Assembly: GCA_032622095.1 (NCBI GenBank)
Contig: CP136069.1
Span: forward strand, 188,467,122 to 188,531,121
Reading direction: 5' to 3'
DNA length: 64,000 nucleotides
Source: Siphonodentalium dalli
Taxonomy: Eukaryota; Mollusca; Scaphopoda; Gadilida; Siphonodentaliidae
Shown: positions 1-11,600 of the stretch, piece after piece
How positions within the stretch are numbered: position 1 is the stretch's first letter
Layout: each line of letters begins with the position of its first letter
Notes under the pieces: generated by a model
What the model saw: only the letters and a program-made list of their open reading frames with translations
The model's database searches: none
What the model was told of the DNA's origin: nothing
Made by a program: the position numbers and the translations under genes

Positions 1-1689
1 GATGATTGCAAAATACACTCATACAGGTGCTCTTTGCAAAAATGGAAACAACAAGATAATTTTAATGAAAATGAGTTATTCTTAAAGCACATGAGTGTAT
101 ATGGCACTCATTCATTGCTCAATTTATTCATTTGTTGGCTGTATAAATCTTGTTGGGTATAATATGAGATGGTCCCATAAAATAAATGGCAATATTTAGT
201 GTCCAGTACCCCTTTAAAACATCAGTTTTACCTAGTTTAGTAGTTACAGTAGTTACTTGTTATTAGTTCAAAATAAAGGAAATACTGATTCTGTTGCTCA
301 ACACACGCAGTGTTTATGATCAACTTGATCTAAGTAATTGTGTAATGACTTTTAGATAAGATATACCTGTACAGTCAGTTTTGGCAACTGTAACTTAATA
401 TAATATATCTGTTTGTTGATGAGCCTATTTGAACTTTCTGGATTTAAATTTTCATTAAATATTTTCACCCTATTTATGACCTGTTTGTGTGTGTATATAC
501 TAACTATTACTATATTGCTTCATTTGACCACAACATATCAACTTTCTAACTTTTTTCAGGTTCACATTAAATTAAATTTTAATTGGCAATACCCATGATA
601 AGTATGTTGGTGGACTGCTTGGAGAAATTTCAAGCACCATACATCTATAAAATGGCTTTGTTGATGTCAAATGATCCAATACTCCCAAGTGGTCAATAAA
701 TATCAGATTGTAACTTACAAAACTTGAAAATATAAGGGTAATATAACATGCTGAAACCCCCGGACCCCCTATAGTCAGAAGGGGGTACCCCCCCCCCCCC
801 TTCCAAACCAACCCCCGCGGTTTCCAGAAATGTCCCCAAATTAGGCTAATCTAAAGGCCTGGTTAATGTCCTGTTTGATAACATCTCTCTTGCTTCATTG
901 AAGCTACTCTCCGAACATATATAGGAGGTGATTGTTTAACCACCAGTAAACGTTGTCCCATATATGGAATTCATGAATATTGAAAACTCCATAATTATAT
1001 GGAATGCTACTCAGAACTTTTACCTGTAGCACTTAAACCGCAGAATGGGGGCTGGCTGGATCAACCATGGTAGCAACTCGGTTATATCACTTATAGCGTA
1101 GCAAGGGGGTACACTCTATTTTGCAGGGTTACTTACTGTTGGCTGACGACTATTTCTGTATCCATCTTCCTATTAGCGTACCAAACTGCTCGGGGTCCGA
1201 TAATCGTGTTCGAATTGTTATTTTTATGACTCCAGTGCTTCTTCCTGCGACATTATAATGACTGTAGAAAGGTATAATGAAGATCATTGTCAACCTATTT
1301 CGATACCGGGACAAAAAATAAAAAGTGAATATTGTTAGGTGTATTTTGGAACTCAAATCGTCATGTTGCTTTAAATGGGTACTGTACGCCATTTTGAATA
1401 ATTTCCCGGTGATATCAACCATCTAATATCGATAATATATAGAAAACTAAGTAATATGAGTCGAAGATGTAATCTGTAAACGTTCAGGTTAACAGGTTAT
1501 CTTAAAATCAAAGTTAATAATTTAATATAAATTTAATTTATGGCTGGAGTCATAAATTAAATTACGAATTTCCGTGTACAAGACGTAATCAAATTAATTC
1601 ACGGATAGTGGATTGGGCAACGCGTGGCACACATGATCGTGTATAAAAATATGTTGATATGGGGCGTAAACTCAAGCCACTCACTGACT
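1..1689. other. Intergenic, no gene seen
   Basis: Only short open frames with no recognisable motif. It holds a 13-base C run (788-800). At about 935-1075 there is a fold-back-like stretch with TCCATATATGGA-type cores and a CCTGTAGCA motif, resembling the element at 8341-8475. Confidence 0.5.
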
Positions 1690-2240
1690 AGAGACTATAT
1701 AACATATATAGTAGAGGCTCTTAGGTCCCCACAATCACCAAAGTGTGCAAAATTGGATAAAAGCATGAAACTTGGTATACACATAGTTCATGATATGGGG
1801 GTCAATATAAGAGCGAGATCCAAGCGTGAAAGTGACCTTGATTACCTTGAGGTCAAGGTCAAAGGTCAAAAGTTTAATTTTTCGCAGGTGGTATGAATTA
1901 TAACAATTTTAAGACAACACATTGCTTATACATTATCAAATTTACATAAATATGACTTCAAATATGCCATATTAGTCACCTTTATAACAAAATCTACAAA
2001 CATCTTGAGAACTTTTCATATTGAAGCTCAAAAAGTCAGTTGTTCATCCGAATAACTGCAAAATTTCCATGAACAAATGAATATAAAGTCCCACCTCTTT
2101 AACATGCTCACTAAATGCCACCACATTCCACATCATTTTATTTACATAGATATTAGCGTACAATACAAGAGTGAGACACAAGCATTAAAATCACCCAAAT
2201 GACCTTGAGGTCAAGGTCAAAGGTCAAAACTAATTTTTAT
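1690..2240. repeat. Dispersed repeat with GGTCA half-sites
   Basis: Two blocks (about 1830-1872 and 2195-2230) carry TGAGGTCAAGGTCAAAGGTC. The stretch 1690-1880 is homologous, in inverted orientation, to 5790-5960; they share text around GTGCAAAATTGGATAAAAGC. This looks like a repeat family and not a gene. TCAAGGTCA is the form bound by monomeric nuclear receptors (ERR/SF-1 type), but nothing here shows regulatory use. Confidence 0.55.
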
Positions 2241-5200
2241 AAAATTGTTAATGGGCCTGAATTATTCCTCGATATTTGTCCGAAATTACATAAATATATC
2301 TCCAAATATATTATAATGCTGAACTCTCAGGAATTCCATCAATTTATGAACATATATTTCAGTAAATGTTGGTAAGAAGATCAAAAATTCAATATACCTG
2401 TGAAGTCACAAAATAAAATGTCAATGTGATGCCACCAAGTTATACATTTTAGACACATGTGTTCAATATATGGATAACAAGAGTTTTGCAAAAAAATATG
2501 TTACCTTTATTAATTAACAATTTGTTCATTTTAGACTTTAGTCACCAAATGCATTGAAGAATACACGTATTACCCGAATGTTTGACACATAAGCACTACA
2601 TGCGGTGGAAAAATCTTGGCATGCTGACATGGTAATAGATTCTCTGGTCAGGATTAAAGGACAGGAAAATCACATGTTAGCAATGTATAGACAGATTATA
2701 TGTTGAACCGACATGCATTCAATTTGGTAACAATTATGAGAATATAATGACCACCATTACATGCACACCCAATAAATGAGATATGTTGTCCAGAATATAA
2801 TATCACCATCATGTTATTGGCATCAAAATTGTGAAGCACAGAAGATTAAGTCATGATAAAGACAGAACTAGAGTGTGGATACAAGAGAGACATAGACATA
2901 TTCCTTACTAAATACATGAGACTGTATTATATACCATACCTACATGTTTTGTGCTAATTCTGATTACTCGTCCATCAATTGAGAAATAACTCATTGATAA
3001 AAAAAACAAGATCGTTCCCAGTGAGTGTTGAGATCTCATCACAATAAAGAAAGTGGTCATTTGAAATGTCAGACAGTTACTGGGCTAAAATCACCCCATG
3101 TTGGACACGAGCAGACATATACTGTGTCATATAAATTATAGCAGTTGGGTTAGATACTTGTGGTTGTTGTGTGGTATATCATATACTGGCCATCACTCTG
3201 GTCTAGAGACTAGCTTTGTGATATAGCATACCCTTTGATTCACTAACTCCTCAGATATACCCTGTTGGTAAAATTTATTGATTTTCTCTTGAAAAAAGGA
3301 AGTTTAGTTTTGAAAGAAGTGTGCAGACAATGCTATAATAATATCTTTTTCGCAGACAATAAGTCATTGCTTGTAAAGAGTGTCAAAATGCTATGCCATT
3401 GAGTCCTAAAACAAGCCATTATTGTGGCATGTTAAGGCTGGCTCTCTGGTGTTTACATCTCCGATTTGGTAGACAATGTGTGAAATTGTCATCAGGGGGT
3501 GGTCAGCATACTATTATATCTATGTATCAATGGGCCTCATAACATGTACAAGGACTGGATTGGATATTCACATTAGTGGCAGGTTACCCGTATCTCAATA
3601 TGGATCATTATAGTGTACCGTAGGTATTCAGAAAGTTGTTGGTCAGATTGCCAGAACAGAACAGCGATGTCGGAGAACTGGATGTCTATAGCCTCCCCAT
3701 ATTATGTTATCCGGTACCTCAATAGTTCCCAAAGTAGTGATATCTAGGAACTGGGTGCATGTCCATCGTGGTGGACGAAAGCAGGGTTCCATATCACTCA
3801 GATTACAGCATTAATTGGTCAGCTAAAGTACCCACCACATAATAACACATATCCATGCAAACCATACATTTGTTTGGCCTTGGGGCATCAGCATCTATGA
3901 TTGCCCAGGTAGTGGCATAGCGATACATATACTGATTAGTCAAAAGTGCCACATTTTAGTGGTGACCAGATAACATACATCAGTATATGACTATTCCTCT
4001 AGTTTACCTGTATCGTTGGATTTGGGAGGCAATTGCGATTCATTTGGGGCAGTGTATTGTATGTATACCGAAATTGGAACGCCAGTTATCTTGTCTCTAT
4101 TGATGTCTAGAATATCCATATTATGTATCCGTATTGTGGTGGTCAATTTCAAGAGAAGTCACTATACGCGAACAGCTGTGAAAAGCGTAACTTACACGTA
4201 TATCTAGCAGTGACAAATGACAATATATTCTTATTCTGGGACTGGGCTACCCAAATACAAATTCCAGCAGTGGTCGGTCAAGTTAGCCATATCCAGAACC
4301 TGCCATTGGCTGACCCTAGAGCACTTCTCCAGCGGTGACCAGATTACCTGTATCCGATATCCTGGAATTAGGGTGCAGATCGAGTGCACCAATATCACCC
4401 ATGCACATCCCGAAACTGGGCAACCAATGTGCCAGTTTCCAGTGATGAACAGATTGCCTGCATTCTGGAATCGTGTGATCATTGTGCACCTCTCTGCTTA
4501 TGATCGAATTCCCCATATACTGCTTGACCAGATGGTACCCATCTATGAGAGTGGTCCGACATCTCACTCACAGAGACTCAACATTCTTGTAATTTCAGGA
4601 CTTTGTCTGGTAATACAAACTCTTATGTAGCTTTTTAAATTATGAGAATAAAACCAACAAATTCTCTTCAGTATATTATGAAGAATAATAGCAAGGTACA
4701 GCCACATGTACATGTACCTGGTGTTGCCATTGCCAAAGAAAGTAACCTGAATCATGTGAATATTCCGCCTACACGTACATGCATGGTCAAGCCATTTGGA
4801 AATTTTGTGTCAAATCAATTGTGTAGCATTACGAAACTTGTCTGTGAATAGTATGTGTTATTGCCACACATGACTGAAAACATCTTATTTCTTTTTCTCA
4901 AAGCACAACAAGTGCATTGATGACATAATCTTGAGACATGCTGTTGTGAGTTTTATATGATTTCGATATGTCGCCAACTTGACTTTATTCAATTTAATTT
5001 TCAATAGAGGTATACATTTTGATTAGTACTACATGCGACAAGCGTATGGTCTGAACAGTATTGGCTTATGACATAACAATATTAATGGGATGAAAATAAT
5101 TGTTAAAAAATGGTGTGACTTCATTGATAAGTGCCGTGTATCTGATAGTGTCAAAATAATTATCGGAACACCAGCGAACACGATTCACTTTGAGTAAGCG

Positions 5201-5789
5201 CATCATTACAATTTAAGAAACTGATATTTGCTGGTTGTTTTATTAGGGTTTATGGTCGTTTTAGCTGCTATGTCAGATCATGGTATATCACTCAGGTTTA
5301 CAGGTCGATGAAAGGCTGTGCAGAGGATATATTTCACTGAGAATAAATCACTGAACACAGAAAAGCAATTGACAAACTTTCCCAATTACATGTACATGAA
5401 TCCCTGTGTGTGCCAGATTCGAATCAGTTTCACCATCACTAATTGGAATGGCTTATGTTTGTCTAATGCAACACACACTTTACCAAATAAGCCACGTTGT
5501 GCCCCCACTTATATTGGATATAATTATGATTGTTGAAATATGTTTGAATAAAATGTCTTAAAATATGCCTAAACTATTCCCTCTCTCATGTGATAATTGA
5601 CAACATGGCACAATTTTAAGTTCAAGGTCACCAAAACTATTCCAACTTTCATATAAAGCCCCCAAATATCACGATGTTAGTCATATTATGTCTCCCCGGT
5701 GTGGAGTAATGAATAATATGCACAATCCATACCCTTTTAGCTCCCGTATGCACATTCCAGGCAACCTATAGTGAAAATTCATGTTGATG
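2241..5789. other. Intergenic, degenerate repeats, no gene
   Basis: No convincing gene. From about 3480 to 4560 loosely similar phrases recur (GGTGACCAGAT, GGTCAGATTGCC, TATCTATGTATC), suggesting a strongly decayed tandem repeat. Several overlapping frames are open at 4016-4630 on both strands, as expected for low-stop repeat DNA and not for a gene. 2241-3480 and 4640-5789 show nothing distinctive. Confidence 0.45.
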
Positions 5790-5960
5790 ACCTTGACCTT
5801 GATCTCAAAGTCATATGAGGGGGTCTGCCAATTTGGGTCTCGCTTCGAACTGAACCCCCATGGTCTACTCTATATGTGTGCCAATTTTCACGCTTTTATC
5901 CAAATTTGCACACCCCATCACCTTACAGCCCCCACTAATAACATATAACATATATATGAT
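5790..5960. repeat. Inverted copy of the GGTCA-bearing repeat
   Basis: The reverse complement matches 1690-1880 with substitutions and small gaps, including the TCAAGGTCAAGGTCA-like block and the GTGCAAATTTGGATAAAAGC phrase. It is a second, diverged member of the same dispersed family. Confidence 0.5.
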
Positions 5961-6268
5961 ACATTTGCTTGAAAACTGTCCAAAAAATACTCGACAACGA
6001 CAATTTGTATTTTCGCATTCTGGCTAATCTGCCATCCGTAACATTACTTAGTACTCAACAGACTTTCAAATAATGGAAGTCTAGTTACCTTATTCTACAA
6101 CTCAGAGAATAAAGAAACCAAAAACAACATTTGGGTACAGTATCCCTTTAAACTGAATAATATATAAACTAATTTTAAACAATTTGTGGTTATATGAACG
6201 CACCACCAAACATACTTTCTTAAATTTAAACAGGGCATGCTTGTAAATCTCATACTTATTTCTTGAAG

Positions 6269-6421
6269 GTAATATTCCACATGGAAACGCCTGTGTGACC
6301 GGAGGCGACCCATGTGGTAGGAATTCAGAGTGTAATTCATCTGGGGTCTGCGCTTGCGCACAAGGTTTCCGCGCAGTTTCATTCGGCACAATGCCATGGA
6401 GATTGTGTATGTCTGAAAATG
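6269..6421 (+). CDS. EB-module exon (partial gene, plus strand)
   Basis: A 153-bp open exon bounded by acceptor TTTCTTGAAG| and donor G|GTAAGC. It begins two bases into a codon and ends one base into the next (phase 1-1, symmetric, 51 codons). The translation has six cysteines in EB/EGF-like order: ACV, DPCG, SECN, GVC-AC and a last C after a 14-residue loop. Such modules occur in tandem in secreted or membrane proteins of invertebrates and are disulfide-bonded outside the cell. It is the inverted paralogue of the exon at 39513-39665 and keeps all six cysteines and both splice sites. No partner exon is seen on this strand in the window, so it could be an orphan duplicate; the Penelope insertion starts about 80 bp downstream of the donor. 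Confidence 0.6.
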
Positions 6422-6453
6422 GTAAGCACTAATACTATTTTAAACAAAATACG

Positions 6454-7815
6454 ATGTTGCGATATGTAGTGTCGAAATATGCAGGGTGTGGCTATATATA
6501 TGAACTACTTCAATTATTAGAACTTTCTCTTAAAGGGAATGACTTTGAATTTAATGGACGATATTATTTACAGGTCTCCGGCTGCAGTATGGGCAAGAAG
6601 TTTAGTCCTAATTTTGCCTCAATTTTTGTTGCAGAGTGGGAGAAAGGCGCCTTAGCCAAATCTGACAAACAACCATTAGCCTATTACAGATTCTTGGACG
6701 ACATAATTATCATTTGGACTCATGGTCTGGATGAGTTTAGGGTGTTCTTGGACATCTTGAACAGTCATGACGAATCAATCAAACTCAAAGAATCAATATC
6801 GCAAACCAGCATTGATTTCCTTGATTTAACAATATTTAAGGGCCCACAATTTACATCATGCAACATTTTAGATACAAAACTTTTTACGAAACCAACGGAC
6901 TCTCACCAGCTTCTTCATCGTAAATCTTTCCATCCGCCAAAACTGTTCAATGGATTGATTAAATCTCAAATCATTCGATACCACCGGAACTGCACGAACA
7001 GAAGCGACCTAAATCAAGCTTGTTCAGTGCTGTTCCAGGCTTTACGACCGCGCGGCTACTCTAGTAGATTACTGCGCCAAGTAAAGTCCGAAACTCTCAG
7101 AGAATTGGAATCGGTACGCCATGACCCAACATCGACTGAGCCAACAAGGATACGGCACAATCGACCGGTGTTGGGTAATGGTTCAGCCTCATTTTGTCAC
7201 AAAAAACGATGTTACATCAATACAATAGGATATATCAATACTAGTAACACTTTCACCAGCGAACAAACACGCATATCGTATCAAATGCATAGCGAACTTA
7301 ATTGTGATTCTAAAAATGTAATTTACTTAATCACATGCAAAAGATGCCGTATACAATATGTTGGACAAACAAAAACCTCTCTCAAAGTTAGAATGTCTAA
7401 TCATCTTTCCAGTGTTCGCAAAAAACTCGACATGCAAATTTCCGATCATTTCAACTCATCTAATCATGACATTAAATCCCATTTCAGCTTTCAGCCAATA
7501 GAACAGACACCAATTCTAGCCGACGAAGACCAAACCGATTCAATACGCCTAGAACGCGAAAATCATTGGATGGGCGTACTTAAAACATATCTTCCGTTCG
7601 GACTTAACATTGACTACAAAGGTGTTTCTCGAAATTTCTTGTGCTTTCCTCTGATCTACAATCGTAGAAATGTTGAAATCGCAAACATTTTCAGAAAAAA
7701 CTTTGCATTATTAAACACTAAATTGACCGAGCCTCTCGACAAACGGGTTATTATTGCCTACAAGAAAAATCCCAGTTTGAGAGATATGCTCGTTCGATCT
7801 AGACTCAGACCTTGA
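6454..7815 (+). CDS. Penelope-type RT fragment with GIY-YIG endonuclease
   Basis: The open frame is 453 codons, but the first ~16 codons lie in host sequence shared with the paralogous empty site, so the ATG is accidental. RT motif B is visible (GCSMGKKFSPNFA, about residues 46-58), as is the catalytic motif C (YRFLDDI, about 77-83). A cysteine pair (CHKKRC, about 248) precedes the endonuclease. The GIY-YIG core reads VIYLITC then QYVGQT (about 288-307), followed by an arginine-bearing LKVRMSNH and a later glutamate in RLERENHW. This order (RT, Zn-finger linker, GIY-YIG) is diagnostic of endonuclease-bearing Penelope-like elements, which copy RNA into chromosomal breaks. RT motifs upstream of B, including the first catalytic aspartate, are missing, so the copy cannot be active. 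Confidence 0.88.
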   Translation: MLRYVVSKYAGCGYIYELLQLLELSLKGNDFEFNGRYYLQVSGCSMGKKFSPNFASIFVAEWEKGALAKSDKQPLAYYRFLDDIIIIWTHGLDEFRVFLDILNSHDESIKLKESISQTSIDFLDLTIFKGPQFTSCNILDTKLFTKPTDSHQLLHRKSFHPPKLFNGLIKSQIIRYHRNCTNRSDLNQACSVLFQALRPRGYSSRLLRQVKSETLRELESVRHDPTSTEPTRIRHNRPVLGNGSASFCHKKRCYINTIGYINTSNTFTSEQTRISYQMHSELNCDSKNVIYLITCKRCRIQYVGQTKTSLKVRMSNHLSSVRKKLDMQISDHFNSSNHDIKSHFSFQPIEQTPILADEDQTDSIRLERENHWMGVLKTYLPFGLNIDYKGVSRNFLCFPLIYNRRNVEIANIFRKNFALLNTKLTEPLDKRVIIAYKKNPSLRDMLVRSRLRP

Positions 7816-7991
7816 TTAACACGCAGTTCAATTAGCTTTTTAGCAATTTCAACATCATTATCCTTTGTTTGTGCTCAACACAATATTTTATGTCAATTTC
7901 CGACACAACCTAACAAAATTTAGCTAGTTCCATAGAAATAATTACATAAGAAATCGGATAACCGACCTGTGCCAGCGCCCTCCACACTTTC

Positions 7992-8066
<75 letters not shown>
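6500..8066 (+). mobile_element. Penelope-like retroelement, 5'-truncated
   Basis: The element spans the reverse transcriptase/GIY-YIG ORF, a short 3' region and a (TA)n tract at 7995-8066. Its left edge is set by comparison with the inverted paralogue: there, text equivalent to GTGTCGAAATATGCAGGG runs into an unrelated short bridge and then CTATGTTCCGCGGAGCAC, with no retroelement. The insertion is therefore absent from the right copy and younger than the duplication. 5' truncation (only the C-terminal part of the RT is left) is usual for this class. The exact left boundary is uncertain by about 10-20 bp. Confidence 0.75.
7995..8066. repeat. (AT)n microsatellite
   Basis: About 72 bp of uninterrupted AT at the 3' edge of the Penelope insertion. 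It is absent at the paralogous empty site near 39365, so it arrived with, or grew from, the insertion. Confidence 0.95.
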
Positions 8067-8068
<2 letters not shown>

Positions 8069-8340
8069 GTCTATGTTCCGCGGAGCACGATCAGAGATAC
8101 AAGAAGAAATATATATAGTCACGAGATTTCTATGACCTAGCATATTTTAGATAATTTAGATCACTTCGTACTATATCTTTCAGAAATATGAAAGATTTGT
8201 CCAACTGTTTATACAGCATTAGTTTCGAGGCTATATACGGTACATTGTGTTAGAAAGATCCGAACACAACCTTGGAGAGCCTCATATTTGAAATGGAGTG
8301 CAGACGACATTCATTCAGCTCCGTTCTGTTGTTTCAGAGA

Positions 8341-8475
8341 TTCGTCCAGCCCCGGTTCCGTGGTTTTAGTGCTACATGTCAAAGTTTCCATATATGGAGC
8401 TTTTGAATATTCTTCCATGTATGGAAATGCTACTCCATAGCATTGACCTGTAGCAATAAAACCACGGAACAGGGC
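8341..8475. mobile_element. Small fold-back element
   Basis: Inverted ends TTCCGTGGTTTTAGTGCTAC and GTAGCAATAAAACCACGGAA enclose two TCCATATATGGA-like palindromes. A shorter version sits at about 38931-39003 in the inverted duplicate, and a diverged relative at about 935-1075. No coding capacity. Confidence 0.5.
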
Positions 8476-8611
8476 CTGGTGGAACCAATATGGCCGCGAT
8501 CGAGCTAGTGACAGGGCGTACTCGTGTAACTAAGCAACATTGTCATTTACTTTCCGGTTAATTCATGATTTCTACGTACATTGAAGTGATTCTCTGGTGC
8601 AATTGAATTAA

Positions 8612-8781
8612 CCCTTTCAGTGCCAAGTCAGATTTTTGTATCAACCCATATTTCCTTGATCATTTTTCAAATTTATTGATTATAATAATGTAATACATTG
8701 ATGGAAAGAGCTCTTAGAAAAAATTTGAAAAATGATCAAGGAAATATATTGATACACAAATTGGATTTGGCACTGAAAGGG
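8612..8781. mobile_element. TTAA-flanked MITE (piggyBac-like ends)
   Basis: The 170-bp element opens with CCCTTTCAGTGCCAA and closes with its reverse complement. The arms extend inward almost fully (TTTCCTTGATCATTTTTCAA on both sides), so it is a near fold-back. TTAA lies directly outside each end (8608-8611 and 8782-8785). The paralogous segment near 38795 reads straight through GCAATTAAATTTATAG, which is the empty site. TTAA duplication with CCC/GGG ends is typical of piggyBac-type non-autonomous elements. Confidence 0.8.
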
Positions 8782-9530
8782 TTAATAGACTGCGCGGTAT
8801 TTCTTCCGCCATGCAGTAAAACTAACAATATTAGCCAGGTTAAGTCAGAGACACTATATATATGCCGGCAATGTGCCTGCGTGGAAAGATTATGTTTTGA
8901 TTGAATCCATGCAGTTAAGCATGTCGATGGCAGTCGCTCTGTGGACTGCTTATCTCTCCCACCTTATTATTCTTGACACATTCTTCTACAAGTTGGGCCG
9001 ATATCTCAAAACGTGTAGCTTTGACGCTGTAAACTCACCCGATGTTCCCGCCTGTGTATATCCATGCATAGCAATGCCCTCCTAACAATACATTCCCGTT
9101 ACAAGTTACACGTATATATGTGTGGCTGAACCTGTCTAATATCGTGATATGGTCCAGGGGCTGAAATGATGAGACACCATTAATGCAAACCAAACAAGTG
9201 CGGTTTATTTTTATGATATATGAAGCGATTCGACCGCGTTTCGTGTTTCTCTGATGCCTTATAATCGTGTATTTTATTTCATTTTCGTTTAGCTAACAAT
9301 CGAAGTAGAGTCAGAAGATGGTGGAAGAAATTGGGCGGTCGAGGCAGAACTTGAAGGGACACGGATCCAACGATATAAAAGCGAAATAGGAAAGTCTTCT
9401 CTTGAATGAAATGCACTCAAAGTTTTTTAATAATGTTTATTTCCCAAAATAAAACTGAACATTACCCATACGTGAGCTTTTTATAAATTGAACAAAACAT
9501 GTATATTAACAAACATATAGATATAATCAG

Positions 9531-9533
<3 letters not shown>

Positions 9534-9627
<94 letters not shown>
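9534..9627. repeat. (GA)n microsatellite
   Basis: 94 bp of pure GA. The inverted paralogue keeps only a short CT tract near 37256-37272. Open frames reading poly-SL through it are artefacts. Confidence 0.95.
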
Positions 9628-9629
<2 letters not shown>

Positions 9630-9789
9630 GTACACGTAATTGTTGTATTGTTGTGTTTGGTGTAAATTGTTTTGTATTGTTATTTTGTATATAAAGCTAT
9701 CCGGATTATCAGGACAAATACAAATATTCGAGGTGGTGAAAAATAACACATTTCAAAACTCGAAATCTGATAACTCTGGGCTTTGATGG

Positions 9790-9925
9790 ATGGGTTCCTC
9801 AACTCAAATTTAATAACATGTTTTACCCCCGAAGTTCCTCAACTCAAATCTAATAATATGTTTTACCAACTCAAATCTAATAATATGTTTTGCCAACTCA
9901 AATCTAATAATATGTTTTACCCCCT
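9790..9925. repeat. Short tandem repeat, ~29 bp unit
   Basis: About four imperfect copies built on AACTCAAATCTAATAATATG followed by TTTTACC or TTTTGCC. It lies inside the left duplication copy; the right copy has a single related phrase near 36820. Confidence 0.6.
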
Positions 9926-10119
9926 GAATTTATGGGTATTAAGTCGGATTGTGTACCTTTAAACTCTTTACTGCAATATTTTTATATTACCTTAGTTTAG
10001 CCATTTTTTGTTGATTGTGACCTTGACTCGGTGATTTTTTGAATTAAATATTATCAATTGATATGTGTTGGTTAATTGCATGTTCAATTATCGTGCGGGA
10101 TAATTACGTTAAATGCTCC

Positions 10120-10121
<2 letters not shown>

Positions 10122-10171
<50 letters not shown>
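10122..10171. repeat. (AT)n microsatellite
   Basis: About 50 bp of TA immediately before the phrase ACTAGCAGGTGACCCG, which begins the next dispersed repeat. Confidence 0.95.
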
Positions 10172-10172
<1 letters not shown>

Positions 10173-10930
10173 TAGCAGGTGACCCGACTTCGTCCGGGCT
10201 TTGACCTTGAATTGACCATTTTGAAGGTCAAGGTCAGGTCGGAGTCACTATTTGACCCGTCCAAAACATTCCCCGGAAAAAATTACCCGTAGGTATCAAA
10301 TTTCGTCGAAATCCGTCAGTTTTACCCGATTTGACCTTGAATTGACCATTTTGAAGGCCAAGGTAAGGTCGGAGTAACGATTTGACCCCTCCAAAACACT
10401 CCCCGGACAAAATTAACCGTAGATATCAAATTTCGTCGAAATCCGTCCAGCAGTTTTCCCGGCCATAACTAACAGACAAACAAACAGACAGAAGTCCCAA
10501 AATATATATTAGATCATTTGTGGGTACCCGTTTCAAGATGAAGGTCACCTCAGGCGGAAAAACTGACCCGATGAAAATGTCCCCCATTCCTAGGAACCCC
10601 TAAGTACGAACAGACATAAGAATCACGCAACACGCTCATGTCTGGGCACAGACACAACACGCTCATGTCTGGACAGACACGTTCTTTATCAACGACACTG
10701 CGGATACGAACGCTCTTTAACTATCAACGCGATTAAGACCACAGTGCCAATGACGGTCATTTTGGTGACTGAGAGTGAAGAAGGGGTTCTGTGAGCTTCT
10801 CCAAAACGGCGGTAAACACTGCCCGTGGATTTTTAACCTTAGATTGGAAGTTTGAGCTCAATCGGTCCAGCCGTTTTCCCGGCCATAGCTAACAGACAGA
10901 CAAACATAAGTCCCAAAATATATATTAGAT
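10172..10930 (+). repeat. Dispersed retroposon-like repeats
   Basis: Starts ACTAGCAGGTGACCCG and contains repeated blocks (TTTGACCTTGAATTGACC twice, CAAATTTCGTCGAAATCCGT twice). Two tails read CGGCCATA(A/G)CTAACAGACA followed by CCCAAAATATATATTAGA (10460-10512 and 10875-10930). A similar opening phrase, ACTAGCAGGGTTACCCGGCG, appears at 15255. Repeated ends with no ORF suggest non-autonomous retroposons; the family was not identified. Confidence 0.45.
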
Positions 10931-11215
10931 AGATATATATAGGACTGTATACGGGATCTATATAATAATCTATGATGCCAATAGGATGATGGTTAAAGAG
11001 ACCTAAATCACTGGCAGTGGGTAAATGTGAAACAATATAAAAGTATGTAAAACATCACCATTATTGATAGTTCACCAATACCGACATTTTGAACCCATTG
11101 TTATGTAAACAAAACTGATAAAGTGATTTGTCAACAAACATTGTTAATCTTGTGGCAAGTTCAAATATTCATAATCCTATAAGTTTGAATCTTCAGTTTG
11201 TTAACGTTACTATAG

Positions 11216-11600
11216 ATGGAGAGGCTTTTTGGAAATTTAAAGACAACCTTGCTTAAGTACCAAGAAAACACGATGTTTTTAAAACGTGATTAAGGAAACA
11301 GTCATGCAATACTCTTAAAATACCGATAGTAATACTCTTAAAATACCCATAGCATTAAAATCAACGATCAACTTTTGGGAAACATTAAAATTAAGCATAA
11401 GAGGAGAAACAATAGCGTACTCATCCAAACAGAACATTACATGAGACTACAGAGCAAAAGAAATTGAAAATAAAATTTGCGACCTTAATTTAAAATTAGA
11501 TAACGGTGAAATTACTGTAAAACCCGAACAAATTATACCCAAACTCATTCCAGCAGATGGATCCGAAACAAATGAACAGAGGAGAAATATGATTTTTCGC
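11216..11600 (+). pseudogene. Decayed LINE fragment (EN-RT linker region)
   Basis: In shifting frames the translation contains FWKFKDNL, then FWETLKLSIRGETIAYSS (from 11373), an in-frame stop, and then KEIENKICDLNLKLDNGE. The series W-K-F-N-like, FWE.LK..IRG..I.YS and a charged coiled stretch is characteristic of the segment between the endonuclease and reverse transcriptase of L1/Tx1-type LINE ORF2 proteins. Stops and frameshifts show it is dead. No catalytic motif is retained, so clade assignment is tentative. Confidence 0.55.

Larger units (their letters stand above)
6145..10115 (+). repeat. Inverted segmental duplication, left copy
   Basis: The reverse complement of 36600-39795 matches this stretch in order: the EB exon and introns (6.15-6.50 kb), CTATGTTCCGCGGAGCAC (about 8070 versus 39360), the region around 8500-9300, the GA/CT simple repeat, and GGCTTTGATGGATGGGT (about 9779). 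Differences are insertions private to one side: a Penelope-like element and a TTAA MITE here, extra sequence plus a 43-bp minisatellite in the other copy. The copies lie about 26 kb apart. Confidence 0.8.

Noticed and set aside
4016-4630. 137-codon frame and overlapping frames near 4.2-4.6 kb
   Set aside because: Open on both strands in several frames within degenerate repeats; no recognisable domain or splice context.
6095-6397. Minus-strand frames over 6.1-6.4 kb and the similar plus-strand frames at 39423-39764
   Set aside because: They are antisense shadows of the EB exons; the real exons have splice sites and six cysteines.
7910-9749. Minus-strand frames reading IYIYIY and SLSLSL
   Set aside because: They translate the (AT)n and (GA)n microsatellites.
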